The position numbers were made by a program, and so were the translations under genes. DNA of 64,000 nucleotides from Flammeovirga kamogawensis (GTDB lineage Bacteria; Bacteroidota; Bacteroidia; Cytophagales; Flammeovirgaceae), in NCBI RefSeq assembly GCF_018736065.1, contig NZ_CP076128.1:1736001-1800000 (forward strand). The letters run 5' to 3'. Shown piece after piece: positions 44,056 to 52,208 of this stretch. How positions within the stretch are numbered: the first letter of the stretch is position 1; each line of letters begins with the position of its first letter. The notes under the pieces were generated by a model. That model was given only the letters and a program-made list of their open reading frames with translations, was not told where the DNA came from and did no database searches.

Positions 44056-45369
44056 TTAATCTTTTCTAAACATCCATTTAAAAATTTCTCCATATGTTGG
44101 TTTTTTACCGTAAGTAAGTAAGCCAATTCTATATATTCTACCTGCTACCCAAAGTGCTGTTAAGAAACCAACAAACAACAAGACCATAGATAAAATAACC
44201 TCGTACCCAAAACCAATAAATGGCAAGCGGATCATCATTACAACTGGAGATGTAAGTGGAATTATTGACAACCAAAAAGCCAAACTTCCTTGTGGGTCTG
44301 ATACGATTCCTCCGGATAAAGCTATAGCCAAAATTAATGGCATTGTTACAGGCAACATAAATTGTTGCGAATCTGTTTCGTTATCTACACTTGCACCAAT
44401 TGCTGCAAATAATGAGGAGTACATTAAATAAGCAAATATAAAATAGTAGATAAATGCTAAGATTGTGCCTATAAAATCAAAATTATGCATCATATAATAC
44501 ACCTTTGACAACCCATCTACTTCTAGTTGAGGTTGACCTACAGGCTGCATTTGAGCAACTTTTGCTTCTTGTATTTGTTCGTATGGTATTTCAACAAAGT
44601 TGGCTAAAACAGTTACAGAGATTGCTCCAAGTATTATCCATAATAATAACTGTGTTAAACCTACAGCACCTACACCAATTATTTTCCCTAGCATTAACTG
44701 AAATGGCTTTACCGAAGAAACAATTACCTCTACTACCCTACTCGTTTTTTCTTCTAATACGCCTTTCATTACCATAGTAGAATACATAAACACAAAGAAG
44801 TAAATTATTAAACCTCCTACAATACCCACTACACTAGATATCGCCACATTACTGTCAGATTCTTCTCCCGTTTCGGTTAAACTAATGGTTCTAATCGGAA
44901 TTCTTTCTTCTAATTTATTCAGCTGAGCCTGTGTTACTCCTAATTGTGGTAAACGTAAATCTCTTACTCTGGAAAGTAAGTTTCTTTGTAAATCAGAAAC
45001 AGCCTTTGCCCCAAGCCCTTTCGATTCAAATAAAAGTACACCATCGGTATTTTTTTCTGTAAAAGATGCAGGAATATATAATATCCCATCAATGTACCCA
45101 TTATTTAGGCTCTCTTTCCCTGCCTCTAATCCTCCTTCTATTTTAACAAAAGAGAATGCAGAATTTTCTTGATCAAATGCATCTTCAAATAAATTTGATT
45201 CATCTAAAACAGCAATTTCCTTATGTTCGCCTTCAGAGATACTTGCCCAAATAATTATTCCGTAAAAGCCAATAATTAATAAAGGTCCTAGAATAGACAT
45301 TACTATAAAGGATTTTTTCCTTACTCTAGTAATATATTCTCTTTTTATAATTAGTAATATCTTATTCAT
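44056..45369 (-). CDS. ABC-2 family transporter permease (NatB-like)
   Basis: The 437-residue permease has an N-terminal TM (about 19-40), a large extracytoplasmic domain (about 45-175), and five or more further TM helices from about 178 (VVGIVGGLIIYFFVFMYSTMVMKGVLEEKTSRVVEVIVSSVKP is the ABC-2 signature region). It pairs with the ATPase gene that overlaps its start by 8 bp. Such pairs export sodium, drugs or lipids; the cargo is not apparent. Confidence 0.9.
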   Translation of the reverse strand: MNKILLIIKREYITRVRKKSFIVMSILGPLLIIGFYGIIIWASISEGEHKEIAVLDESNLFEDAFDQENSAFSFVKIEGGLEAGKESLNNGYIDGILYIPASFTEKNTDGVLLFESKGLGAKAVSDLQRNLLSRVRDLRLPQLGVTQAQLNKLEERIPIRTISLTETGEESDSNVAISSVVGIVGGLIIYFFVFMYSTMVMKGVLEEKTSRVVEVIVSSVKPFQLMLGKIIGVGAVGLTQLLLWIILGAISVTVLANFVEIPYEQIQEAKVAQMQPVGQPQLEVDGLSKVYYMMHNFDFIGTILAFIYYFIFAYLMYSSLFAAIGASVDNETDSQQFMLPVTMPLILAIALSGGIVSDPQGSLAFWLSIIPLTSPVVMMIRLPFIGFGYEVILSMVLLFVGFLTALWVAGRIYRIGLLTYGKKPTYGEIFKWMFRKD

Positions 45370-46336
45370 TTACTTTTTCTTCTACTGTCTTCACATTTCC
45401 ATTCTGAACCGCCTCAATAAAAATATCATGCATATTAGGTATATTCTCTTGCATACCTATTACTGTAGATTTTTCAGTTGCCTCTTTTAATAAATCATTT
45501 GGGCTAGCAGAATGCAATCGTATTGTTTGTTTATAACCGTACATAACTTTTTCTGAAGCTGTAACAAGTTCATGAGGTGTTTGGGTTATTGTAACTGGAG
45601 TGGTAGTAGTTAAATCAAACTGATTATTTCTATACGCACTTTTTATATCGTACTGTGTTCCTTCTAGTACTTTTTGAGATTGATTTATTAAAGCAATTCT
45701 ATCACATAATTGCTCTACAGATTCCATTCTGTGAGTAGATAGAATAATAGTAGCTCCTAAATCTCTCAACCTAAAAATTTCATCTCTAATTAATTGAGCA
45801 TTCACAGGGTCAAAACCAGAAAAAGGCTCATCTAAAATTAATAATTTTGGCTCGTGTATTACTGTAGAAATAAACTGTACTTTCTGTTGCATTCCTTTAG
45901 AAAGGTCTTCAACATTACTTTTGTACCAAGGTTTTAGTTCTAATCTATCTAACCAAAATTTAGTACGCTCCTTTGCTTCTTTAGAAGATAAACCTTTTAA
46001 TTGAGCTAAATATAAAATTTGCTCTGCTACTCCCATCTTCTTATACAAACCTCGTTCCTCTGGTAAATACCCCATTGCATATACATCTTCTGGAGATAGA
46101 GGTTTACCATTAAAGAAAATCTCTCCTTCTTCTGGAGTAATAATCTGTGTAATTGAACGTATAAGTGATGTTTTACCTGCTCCGTTTGGTCCTAATAAAC
46201 CATATATGCATTGTTCTGGAACCGATAGAGAGACATTGTTAAGGGCCGTATGATTTGCGTATCGTTTAGTTATTCCTTTTACCTCGAGTATATTCAATTT
46301 TTCCGTTTCTTTTATTTTATCAAGAAAATATTGCAT
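45362..46336 (-). CDS. ABC transporter ATP-binding protein (NatA-like)
   Basis: The 324-residue ATPase has Walker A GPNGAGKTSL (about 53-62), signature LSKGMQQKV (about 147-155), Walker B LLILDEPFSGFDP (about 168-180) and H-loop STHRMES. A C-terminal extension of about 90 residues matches the DUF4162 type found on ABC-2 exporter ATPases. A TTG-initiated frame beginning near LNILEVKGITKRY would be more typical; the annotated ATG adds about 14 residues. Operon with the permease (8-bp overlap). Confidence 0.95.
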   Translation of the reverse strand: MQYFLDKIKETEKLNILEVKGITKRYANHTALNNVSLSVPEQCIYGLLGPNGAGKTSLIRSITQIITPEEGEIFFNGKPLSPEDVYAMGYLPEERGLYKKMGVAEQILYLAQLKGLSSKEAKERTKFWLDRLELKPWYKSNVEDLSKGMQQKVQFISTVIHEPKLLILDEPFSGFDPVNAQLIRDEIFRLRDLGATIILSTHRMESVEQLCDRIALINQSQKVLEGTQYDIKSAYRNNQFDLTTTTPVTITQTPHELVTASEKVMYGYKQTIRLHSASPNDLLKEATEKSTVIGMQENIPNMHDIFIEAVQNGNVKTVEEKVNE

Positions 46337-46456
46337 CTAATATAAAACATTATGCGTCAACGGACACATTTTTATGCAAAGAACATTAATTACATACACC
46401 AATTAGTTCAATTACAATAGATTACGTAAATTGTATTAATCAATTATCACAATAAG

Positions 46457-46513
46457 TTCTTGATCAACCTAAGTCAAGAATTACTATCTAGAAACTCTAA
46501 ATTGATAGAGTTT
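46457..46513 (+). other. Two short hairpins in the leader of the 66-residue protein gene
   Basis: TTCTTGA/TCAAGAA at 46457-46463 with 46474-46480 and AAACTCT/AGAGTTT at 46492-46498 with 46507-46513 lie in tandem, 29 bp before the start codon. They may be a leader structure or operator sites. Confidence 0.35.
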
Positions 46514-46541
46514 AAATAACAATAACCTAATTTTTACTATT

Positions 46542-46742
46542 ATGACCAGATCTTTAAAAGCACGCTACGGTTTTCAACGTACAGAATCAAAGCCAAAAGT
46601 GAACAGTGAGCTTGAGGGCTTTGATATTAAAATCAATAGCTCTGGAGAAATTGAAAGTTCCTATACCGTAGATCAGTTGAATGAGTTCTTAAATAGAAAT
46701 GTATATGACAAGAAGTTAAAAAATGAAGGGGAGATTGAATAA
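46542..46742 (+). CDS. Small protein of unknown function (66 residues)
   Basis: I do not recognise this family. It is a soluble, charged protein with no signal peptide or TM segment. Its first part is basic (RSLKARYGFQRTE) and the C-terminal part is acidic/helical (VDQLNEFLNRNVYDKKLK). A perfect terminator right after it, isolation from neighbours and structured DNA upstream argue that it is a real expressed gene. Confidence 0.65.
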   Translation: MTRSLKARYGFQRTESKPKVNSELEGFDIKINSSGEIESSYTVDQLNEFLNRNVYDKKLKNEGEIE

Positions 46743-46764
46743 CCTTCATGTACTATATTTTAAG

Positions 46765-46794
46765 AGCCTTCATTTTAAGATGAAGGCTTTTTTA
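46765..46794 (+). terminator. Terminator of the 66-residue protein gene
   Basis: A perfect 9-bp stem AGCCTTCAT/ATGAAGGCT (46765-46773 with 46780-46788) is followed by T7. Confidence 0.9.
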
Positions 46795-46873
46795 TTTTTA
46801 AATAATTTTAAATAAATCTAACTATATAATAAGTAGCGTCGTTACTTAAATACACTATAAAAAATTTAACTTT

Positions 46874-47467
46874 ATGAAGATCACTATCAATTTTTCTCTA
46901 AGCATTTTATTTTCATTGTTTATTTCATCAGCTGTTATAGCTCAAGAAAAACACACTTTACAAAGAGGTGATAAAATTGAGAAAGTTGATATTAGAGACC
47001 TTCACAATAAACCAGCTGTAACTCCAGGCATTGGAGAAAAAGTAACATTAATATTTTATCCTGATCCGGACAGCCCTTCTCAAAACGATGTTTTTGTTGA
47101 TGAAATTAAAAGATGGAAATTTCCTGAAGAAGAATACATGGCTTATGGTATTGTCAACTTAGCAGACTCTCCCTATCCAAATTCTGTAATTCGTTTTATG
47201 ACAAGAATGGTGCGTAAGCGTTCTAAGCAAGAAGCAGACGCTTTGATTTTAACAGATCCAAAAAGTTTAGTGCAAGAAGCATGGAATACAGGAGATTGTA
47301 ACAATAGTTTTGCAATACTTTTAGTTGATGCAGATGGAAAAGTACTGTTTTGGAAAGCAGGAGCTTTAGAAGCCGATGAAATTACTTTTATAATTGACGA
47401 AATAAAAAGTAATGTATCGGAATCTCACAAATATACAGAGCAAGAAATGCAAGCATTTGATTTGTAA
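46874..47467 (+). CDS. YtfJ-like exported thioredoxin-fold protein
   Basis: The 197-residue protein has a signal peptide (1 to about 23, SSAVIAQ). The rest resembles the YtfJ family: GEKVTLIFYPDPDSPSQND (about 55-73), GIVNLADSPYPNSVIRFMTR, then FAILLVDADGKVLFWKAGALEADEITFIIDEI (about 146-177). It lacks a thioredoxin CxxC, so redox catalysis is doubtful. YtfJ proteins are periplasmic with no settled function. Monocistronic, closed by a bidirectional terminator shared with rluD. Confidence 0.75.
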   Translation: MKITINFSLSILFSLFISSAVIAQEKHTLQRGDKIEKVDIRDLHNKPAVTPGIGEKVTLIFYPDPDSPSQNDVFVDEIKRWKFPEEEYMAYGIVNLADSPYPNSVIRFMTRMVRKRSKQEADALILTDPKSLVQEAWNTGDCNNSFAILLVDADGKVLFWKAGALEADEITFIIDEIKSNVSESHKYTEQEMQAFDL

Positions 47468-47489
47468 GCATTCAAAATGATATAAAAAA

Positions 47490-47526
47490 AACAGCCACCC
47501 ATTTAACCAATGAGTGGCTGTTTTTG
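47490..47526. terminator. Bidirectional terminator between ytfJ-like and rluD-like genes
   Basis: ACAGCCAC/GTGGCTGT arms (47491-47498 with 47514-47521) extend inward through CAT/ATG, flanked by A8 and T5. The converging genes share it. Confidence 0.88.
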
Positions 47527-47556
47527 TATTTAATAACAATAGATTTTACGCTATTG

Positions 47557-48723
47557 TTATCCAAAACGCAAGAAATCTTCCCAACGTCTTAAAAGCTCTT
47601 TCATATCCTGTGGGATTTCAGAATTAAACTGCATCCATTTTTTTGTAACTGGGTGTTCAAAACCCAATGATCTAGCATGAAGTGCTTGTCTATGGCAGAT
47701 TTTGAAATTATTTTCTACAAATGTTTTATACTTTCCAGTACTAACACCTTTTAGAATCTTATCACCACCGTACATAGCATCGGAGAATAACGGGTGACCA
47801 AGGTGTTTCATGTGAACACGAATTTGGTGCGTTCTTCCAGTTTCTAGTTTACACTCTACTAAAGATACATACCTTAAATTCTTTAGTACTTTATAGTGTG
47901 TAATTGCATGTTTACCTCGGGTAGCACCATCTTCTAAAACTGTATAAACTCTTCTGTCACTATCAGAACGTCCAATCATAGAGCGTACAGTACCTTCTTC
48001 TTCCTCATCAAAAACACCCCAAACAATGGCATTATAAGTTCTTTCTATCGTGTGATCATAAAATTGCTTAGAAAGATGCGTTAATGCATGTTCTGTTTTA
48101 GCAATCACCAATAAACCAGAAGTATCTTTGTCAATTCTATGAACTAACCCTGGCTTATCACTACCATTAAAAGAAGTAGGTAAATCTTGAAAATGATACA
48201 CAAGTGCATTTACCAAAGTACCTGATGTATTATTAAAACCTGGATGTACTACCATGCCTGGTTTTTTATTGATAATCATTAGGTCATCATCTTCAAAAAC
48301 AATATCCAATGGTATGTTTTGTGCTTCTAGTTCGGTAGATCTTGGTTTAGGCATAAATACCATTACCACATCTCCTGCTGCCACTTTGTAATTTGGTTTA
48401 CTAGGTAGGCCGTTTACAAGAAAGTGACCTTGTTTTAGTCCTTCTTGTATTCTATTTCTTGATAAATTTGGTATTCTATCTACCAAAAATTTATCTATAC
48501 GTAATGCTGTCTGTTTAGGATCAACTTCTATTCTTAATTCATCAAATTCTGCTTCAGATCTAAGATCTTCTTCTGATAAATTAAAATCTTCTGGCCTGTA
48601 GTAGCCAAAATTATTATCATCTTTTTCGTTATCAAGTTGATTTTGTAAGGATTCTTCCCCAGACATTATATTAGTATTTTGAATATTAACTTTATTCTTG
48701 TTCAAATTGCTCGTTCCGCTCAT
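47557..48723 (-). CDS. rluD: RluA/RluD family 23S rRNA pseudouridine synthase
   Basis: The 388-residue enzyme has an acidic N-terminal extension (1 to about 65), an S4 RNA-binding domain (LRIDKFLVDRIPNLSRNRIQEGLKQGHFLVNG), then the RluA catalytic domain with HRIDKDTSGLLVIAKTEHA containing the catalytic aspartate and the LVECKLETGRTHQIRVHMKHLGHPL motif. It isomerises uridines in the large-subunit rRNA. A start at the internal Met20 (48666) is possible. It has no operon partners. A 12-bp palindrome CGGTAATTACCG lies upstream at 48771-48782. Confidence 0.95.
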   Translation of the reverse strand: MSGTSNLNKNKVNIQNTNIMSGEESLQNQLDNEKDDNNFGYYRPEDFNLSEEDLRSEAEFDELRIEVDPKQTALRIDKFLVDRIPNLSRNRIQEGLKQGHFLVNGLPSKPNYKVAAGDVVMVFMPKPRSTELEAQNIPLDIVFEDDDLMIINKKPGMVVHPGFNNTSGTLVNALVYHFQDLPTSFNGSDKPGLVHRIDKDTSGLLVIAKTEHALTHLSKQFYDHTIERTYNAIVWGVFDEEEEGTVRSMIGRSDSDRRVYTVLEDGATRGKHAITHYKVLKNLRYVSLVECKLETGRTHQIRVHMKHLGHPLFSDAMYGGDKILKGVSTGKYKTFVENNFKICHRQALHARSLGFEHPVTKKWMQFNSEIPQDMKELLRRWEDFLRFG

Positions 48724-48965
48724 CTTTTTTGATCATCAAGTGTGGTTTAATAGTGCTTTAAAAGGGATTTCGGTAATTACCGTTAGCTATCAATACTAGT
48801 TTCTTTTCTTATAATTAGCGTTTAATACATTCTCATAACATACAACGCTATCTAATATAGAATAAACCTATCAACTAATAAAAACACACCTGAACTTTTA
48901 CTAAAAAGTAGCATTAATTCTTATTTCAATTCAATGAATTATCAAATTAATATGATTTAATGTAC

Positions 48966-49724
48966 TTAATCTTCCTGTTTTGGAAGCTTAAAACCATTTT
49001 TTATAAAAGCTATGAACTCAGAAAACATTGATTTATCTGTAAAAACACTTTTTACAATACTCCAATATCCACCTTTAACATTATGTTGCTCTGCCTTTGC
49101 TTGTGCTAAAGCGGCTTTTTCCTGAATTATTTGACGTTGCTTTTCTTCCTGAGCAGCTTTTTCTTTTTTCCAATCGTCTAATAATTCAGTTACTTCTTGT
49201 TTATCGGTATTAATACCTTCGTAACCAACAAGTTCATTAGATTTTTTATAATGCTCTTGTGCTTTATCCCACGCCCCTCTTTGCTCTTGTATAATACCTA
49301 AGTTATTATGTGCAATAGCATCATCAGGATCGAGTTCAATTGCCTTTCTATAATCTTCAATTGCACCATCAACATCTTTCATGTTTGCTTTAATAAAAGC
49401 TCTACTAGAATACCTAAAAGGATTTTCAGGTTCTAATTTCTGTGCTTTATCAAAGTCTAACAAGGCACGTTTAGAATTGCCTTGCATGTGCAACACAACA
49501 CCACGGTGCGAAAAGAAGTCGGCATTTAATGGGTTAAGGTCTATTGCTTTATTAATATCCCCAATTGCACCATCAAAAGCCTTCATTTTGTAACGTGCTA
49601 CAGATCTATGATAAAAAGCACCTACATTTTTATTATTATTTGCAATAACTGCATTAAAGTAAGCAACGGCTTCGGTATACTCACCCGATTTTATTAATTC
49701 TAATCCTTGACTGTACTCTTCCAT
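48966..49724 (-). CDS. Tetratricopeptide repeat protein
   Basis: I use the ATG at 49724 (252 residues, MEEYSQGLELIKSGEY); a longer frame adds nine hydrophobic residues without a good signal. Five TPR units fill about 1-165 (e.g. AVAYFNAVIANNNKNVGAFY, AIEDYRKAIELDPDDAIAHNNLG), followed by a charged helical region (LLDDWKKEKAAQEEKQRQIIQEKAALAQAKAE, about 180-211). It ends with KGGYWSIVKSVFTDKSMFSEFIAFIKNGFKL. It is a probable protein-protein scaffold in the cytoplasm. It follows tyrA by 83 bp and may be co-transcribed. Confidence 0.85.
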   Translation of the reverse strand: MEEYSQGLELIKSGEYTEAVAYFNAVIANNNKNVGAFYHRSVARYKMKAFDGAIGDINKAIDLNPLNADFFSHRGVVLHMQGNSKRALLDFDKAQKLEPENPFRYSSRAFIKANMKDVDGAIEDYRKAIELDPDDAIAHNNLGIIQEQRGAWDKAQEHYKKSNELVGYEGINTDKQEVTELLDDWKKEKAAQEEKQRQIIQEKAALAQAKAEQHNVKGGYWSIVKSVFTDKSMFSEFIAFIKNGFKLPKQED

Positions 49725-49807
49725 GATAATTATTTCTGTGTAATAACACACACATCGAGTTAAACCCTTTATTCTATTGTTCTAACTATTTGACAAATAG
49801 AGTTGTT

Positions 49808-50683
49808 CTACAAATCTCCAAGTTTCTGACTCAATTTTTGCATTAAGTGAGAAGAAACTTCTATATCTTGTCTGTTTTGATCAAAGAACCCTTGCATTTC
49901 TGTGATGTAATCCATGAATAAATCTCTATCTCTTGTTTGAATGATATCAAATAATTTATTCATTTCGTCTCTAAAAATGCGAACAACTTCATATACATAT
50001 TCATTGCGCATTTGAATATCTGCATACAACATAGGGTTCTGCATTACATATCTAGTATAGAAAACGATAAAGATACGATATGGAGGTGATGCAACACTCT
50101 TAATATCTTCAAAATCTTCGTTATAACGAGCCATTGTCTTTGCAGAAACAAAAACATTAAAGTGATTTAGCCCTTGAACGAGTCCCATCAGCTTATCGTG
50201 CTTTATGTATTCAACATCTTTAACAACTCCTTTATCCTGAATAAAAAGGTTTTTCAAGGCTTTTTCTAAATCATCGGCTCCATCATTGTAATTAAACAAG
50301 ACTACGTTTCCGTCAAAGCTTTTGATCTGTGGACTAAACATTGGGTGAATAGAACAATATTTTGGCAATACCTCAGAATAAATTTGTCGTAAAGATTGAT
50401 ATTTTTCTACAACAAATTTTTTCACTGAACAGACCTCTATCAGATACTTATCATCTAATGCCGGGAACACTTCTTCCATCACATTAGACATGGCTGAAAT
50501 AGGCACTGCAAGTACCACAATATCAGCCCAATCAGCTAACTGAATATTTGATTCAAATTCACTTTTTTCATCATTAGAAGAGAAGCGTGTTTCTATACCT
50601 TGAGCGCGAAAATATTTCACTACCCAACTACCTAAACCTTGGCTTCCTCCAATAACTCCTATTTTTTGCTTGATCAGTTCCAC
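49808..50683 (-). CDS. tyrA: Prephenate dehydrogenase (TyrA family)
   Basis: The 291-residue NAD(P)-dependent enzyme of tyrosine synthesis has nucleotide-binding IGVIGGSQGLGSWVVKYF (8-25), DIVVLAVPISAM (about 54-65) and SIHPMFSP (about 112-119), which carries the substrate-site histidine. It has no chorismate mutase or ACT domain. The frame starts at GTG (50683); there is no nearby ATG, so GTG is probably real. A TACTTTTG box 84 bp upstream is a candidate promoter. Confidence 0.9.
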   Translation of the reverse strand: MELIKQKIGVIGGSQGLGSWVVKYFRAQGIETRFSSNDEKSEFESNIQLADWADIVVLAVPISAMSNVMEEVFPALDDKYLIEVCSVKKFVVEKYQSLRQIYSEVLPKYCSIHPMFSPQIKSFDGNVVLFNYNDGADDLEKALKNLFIQDKGVVKDVEYIKHDKLMGLVQGLNHFNVFVSAKTMARYNEDFEDIKSVASPPYRIFIVFYTRYVMQNPMLYADIQMRNEYVYEVVRIFRDEMNKLFDIIQTRDRDLFMDYITEMQGFFDQNRQDIEVSSHLMQKLSQKLGDL

Positions 50684-50766
50684 AATTATCTCACTCAGAT
50701 TTTATATATTCGTTAAATTACTCCGTATTTGAAGTATCAAACGCATTACTTTTTGCAATCAAGGTG

Positions 50767-50774
50767 CAAAAGTA
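50767..50774 (-). promoter_or_regulatory. Putative tyrA promoter (-7 box)
   Basis: CAAAAGTA on the plus strand reads TACTTTTG followed by CACC on the minus strand, a perfect TAnnTTTG match; no clear -33. Confidence 0.5.
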
Positions 50775-50821
50775 CGTATTTCATTTATTATTTGGGAGTA
50801 GAAGTAACGTGAAGTGGCATA

Positions 50822-52126
50822 ATGGCGATGACTTTTGATTATTTTATGCCTGTAGACTGTACAGGAAACACATTAGATGAGTACTTATCAGAGGCTTGGT
50901 TTAGAGATGGACCAATGATGTCTAGGTATGAGATGATTTATTTTAGAGATCATGTCTATTCTATTGTGCCCATTCGTGTTGAATTGAAAAACTTCAAATT
51001 CTCTAAAAATCAAAGGAAACTAATTCGAAAGAATAAAGATTTTACTGTTAAAATACAGCCTTTAGATATTACTCCAGAAAAAGAGAAGATGTATGCAGAA
51101 CACAAAGGCAGGTTTCAGTCTCCTAATTCTCCTACATCATTAAAAAATTATTTTCTTGAAGAAGGAAATGAAGATTCTCCTTTCGAAACATGGGAATTAC
51201 AAATTCTTGATGGCGAACACTTAGCTGCAATTTCTTTTATAGACATTGGAGAAGAAGCTATTTGTAGTATTCTTGCTCTTTTTGACCCAGAATATAGCAA
51301 GCAAAGTTTAGGTATTACAAGTATGCTTTTTGAAATAGAGTATGCCCAAATGTCTAATAAAAAGTTTTATTACCCTGGCTATGTTCTTGATGAGGACTCT
51401 GTATTTGATTACAAAAAAAGATTAGATAGTCTTTTCTATTATTCTTGGGATGATTTTAAATGGCACAAATGGGATAAGTTCGACATGAACAAATCTCATA
51501 ATACCATTCTTCGTTCCAAGCTAAATGATATTGTTATTGCTAGTAATAAACTAAGTGATAACAAATTAGAACTTATTCAAAACGAGGCTTTCTTCTATAA
51601 TATATGGCACAATACTTTTGATGTTTCTAGTGTTATCCCTTCTCCTTTATATTTAGAGTGGGAATCTCCTTGGTTTCATCAAATTACCGTAAATTATGAA
51701 TTTGACCATCAAGAAGAAAAGTATCATTATTTACTAAAACATCATCAACAGGAACTTGGAGAGTCTGAACAGGCTGACGTAATTACCGAGAATTTACAAA
51801 AATGGATGATGAAGATTAGGAACTCTGCCATTATCCAACAACAAAATTTATATTTACTAGAAGAACTTTTATTTGAACAAGGGATACAAACCGATTTTAC
51901 TAAAATGTTTTCTAATGGTAATAAATTAGATGGCTTTATAGAATTGGCCGTAGAAGGAAAACACCTTACTATGTACATTTCTTACTACGTGAATCAAAAG
52001 GTATTTACTATGCAAGCATCTAATGATTTAAGAGATATAACCGTTGATTCTTTTGGTACTGCAAGAGACTGTGCTAGGGCTATTGGTGAGTGGTTCTACC
52101 GTAAAACACTTAGTCTAGTTTTGTAA
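50822..52126 (+). CDS. Arginyl/leucyl-tRNA-protein transferase-like protein (Ate1/Bpt C-terminal GNAT fold)
   Basis: The 434-residue protein's first 240 residues resemble the ATE/Bpt transferase fold: VPIRVELKNFKFSKNQRKLIRKNKD (about 46-70, the PxR-x-S-x-RQRRxxRxN-like block), LAAISFIDIGEEAICSILALFDPEYSKQSLGITSMLFEIEYAQ (about 139-181, the donor-site block) and KFYYPGYVLD. The N-terminal cysteine-rich block of Ate1 is absent. The remaining 190 residues have no recognised domain. It may transfer an amino acid from tRNA to protein N-termini, or it may have another GNAT-like role. Confidence 0.7.
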   Translation: MAMTFDYFMPVDCTGNTLDEYLSEAWFRDGPMMSRYEMIYFRDHVYSIVPIRVELKNFKFSKNQRKLIRKNKDFTVKIQPLDITPEKEKMYAEHKGRFQSPNSPTSLKNYFLEEGNEDSPFETWELQILDGEHLAAISFIDIGEEAICSILALFDPEYSKQSLGITSMLFEIEYAQMSNKKFYYPGYVLDEDSVFDYKKRLDSLFYYSWDDFKWHKWDKFDMNKSHNTILRSKLNDIVIASNKLSDNKLELIQNEAFFYNIWHNTFDVSSVIPSPLYLEWESPWFHQITVNYEFDHQEEKYHYLLKHHQQELGESEQADVITENLQKWMMKIRNSAIIQQQNLYLLEELLFEQGIQTDFTKMFSNGNKLDGFIELAVEGKHLTMYISYYVNQKVFTMQASNDLRDITVDSFGTARDCARAIGEWFYRKTLSLVL

Positions 52127-52208
52127 GGCAGGTTAATTGATGTAATTTTATAGTATTGATCTAAAAGAAATGGAATACCATTATTCCTTTGTCCTGAAAT
52201 ACTGTACT

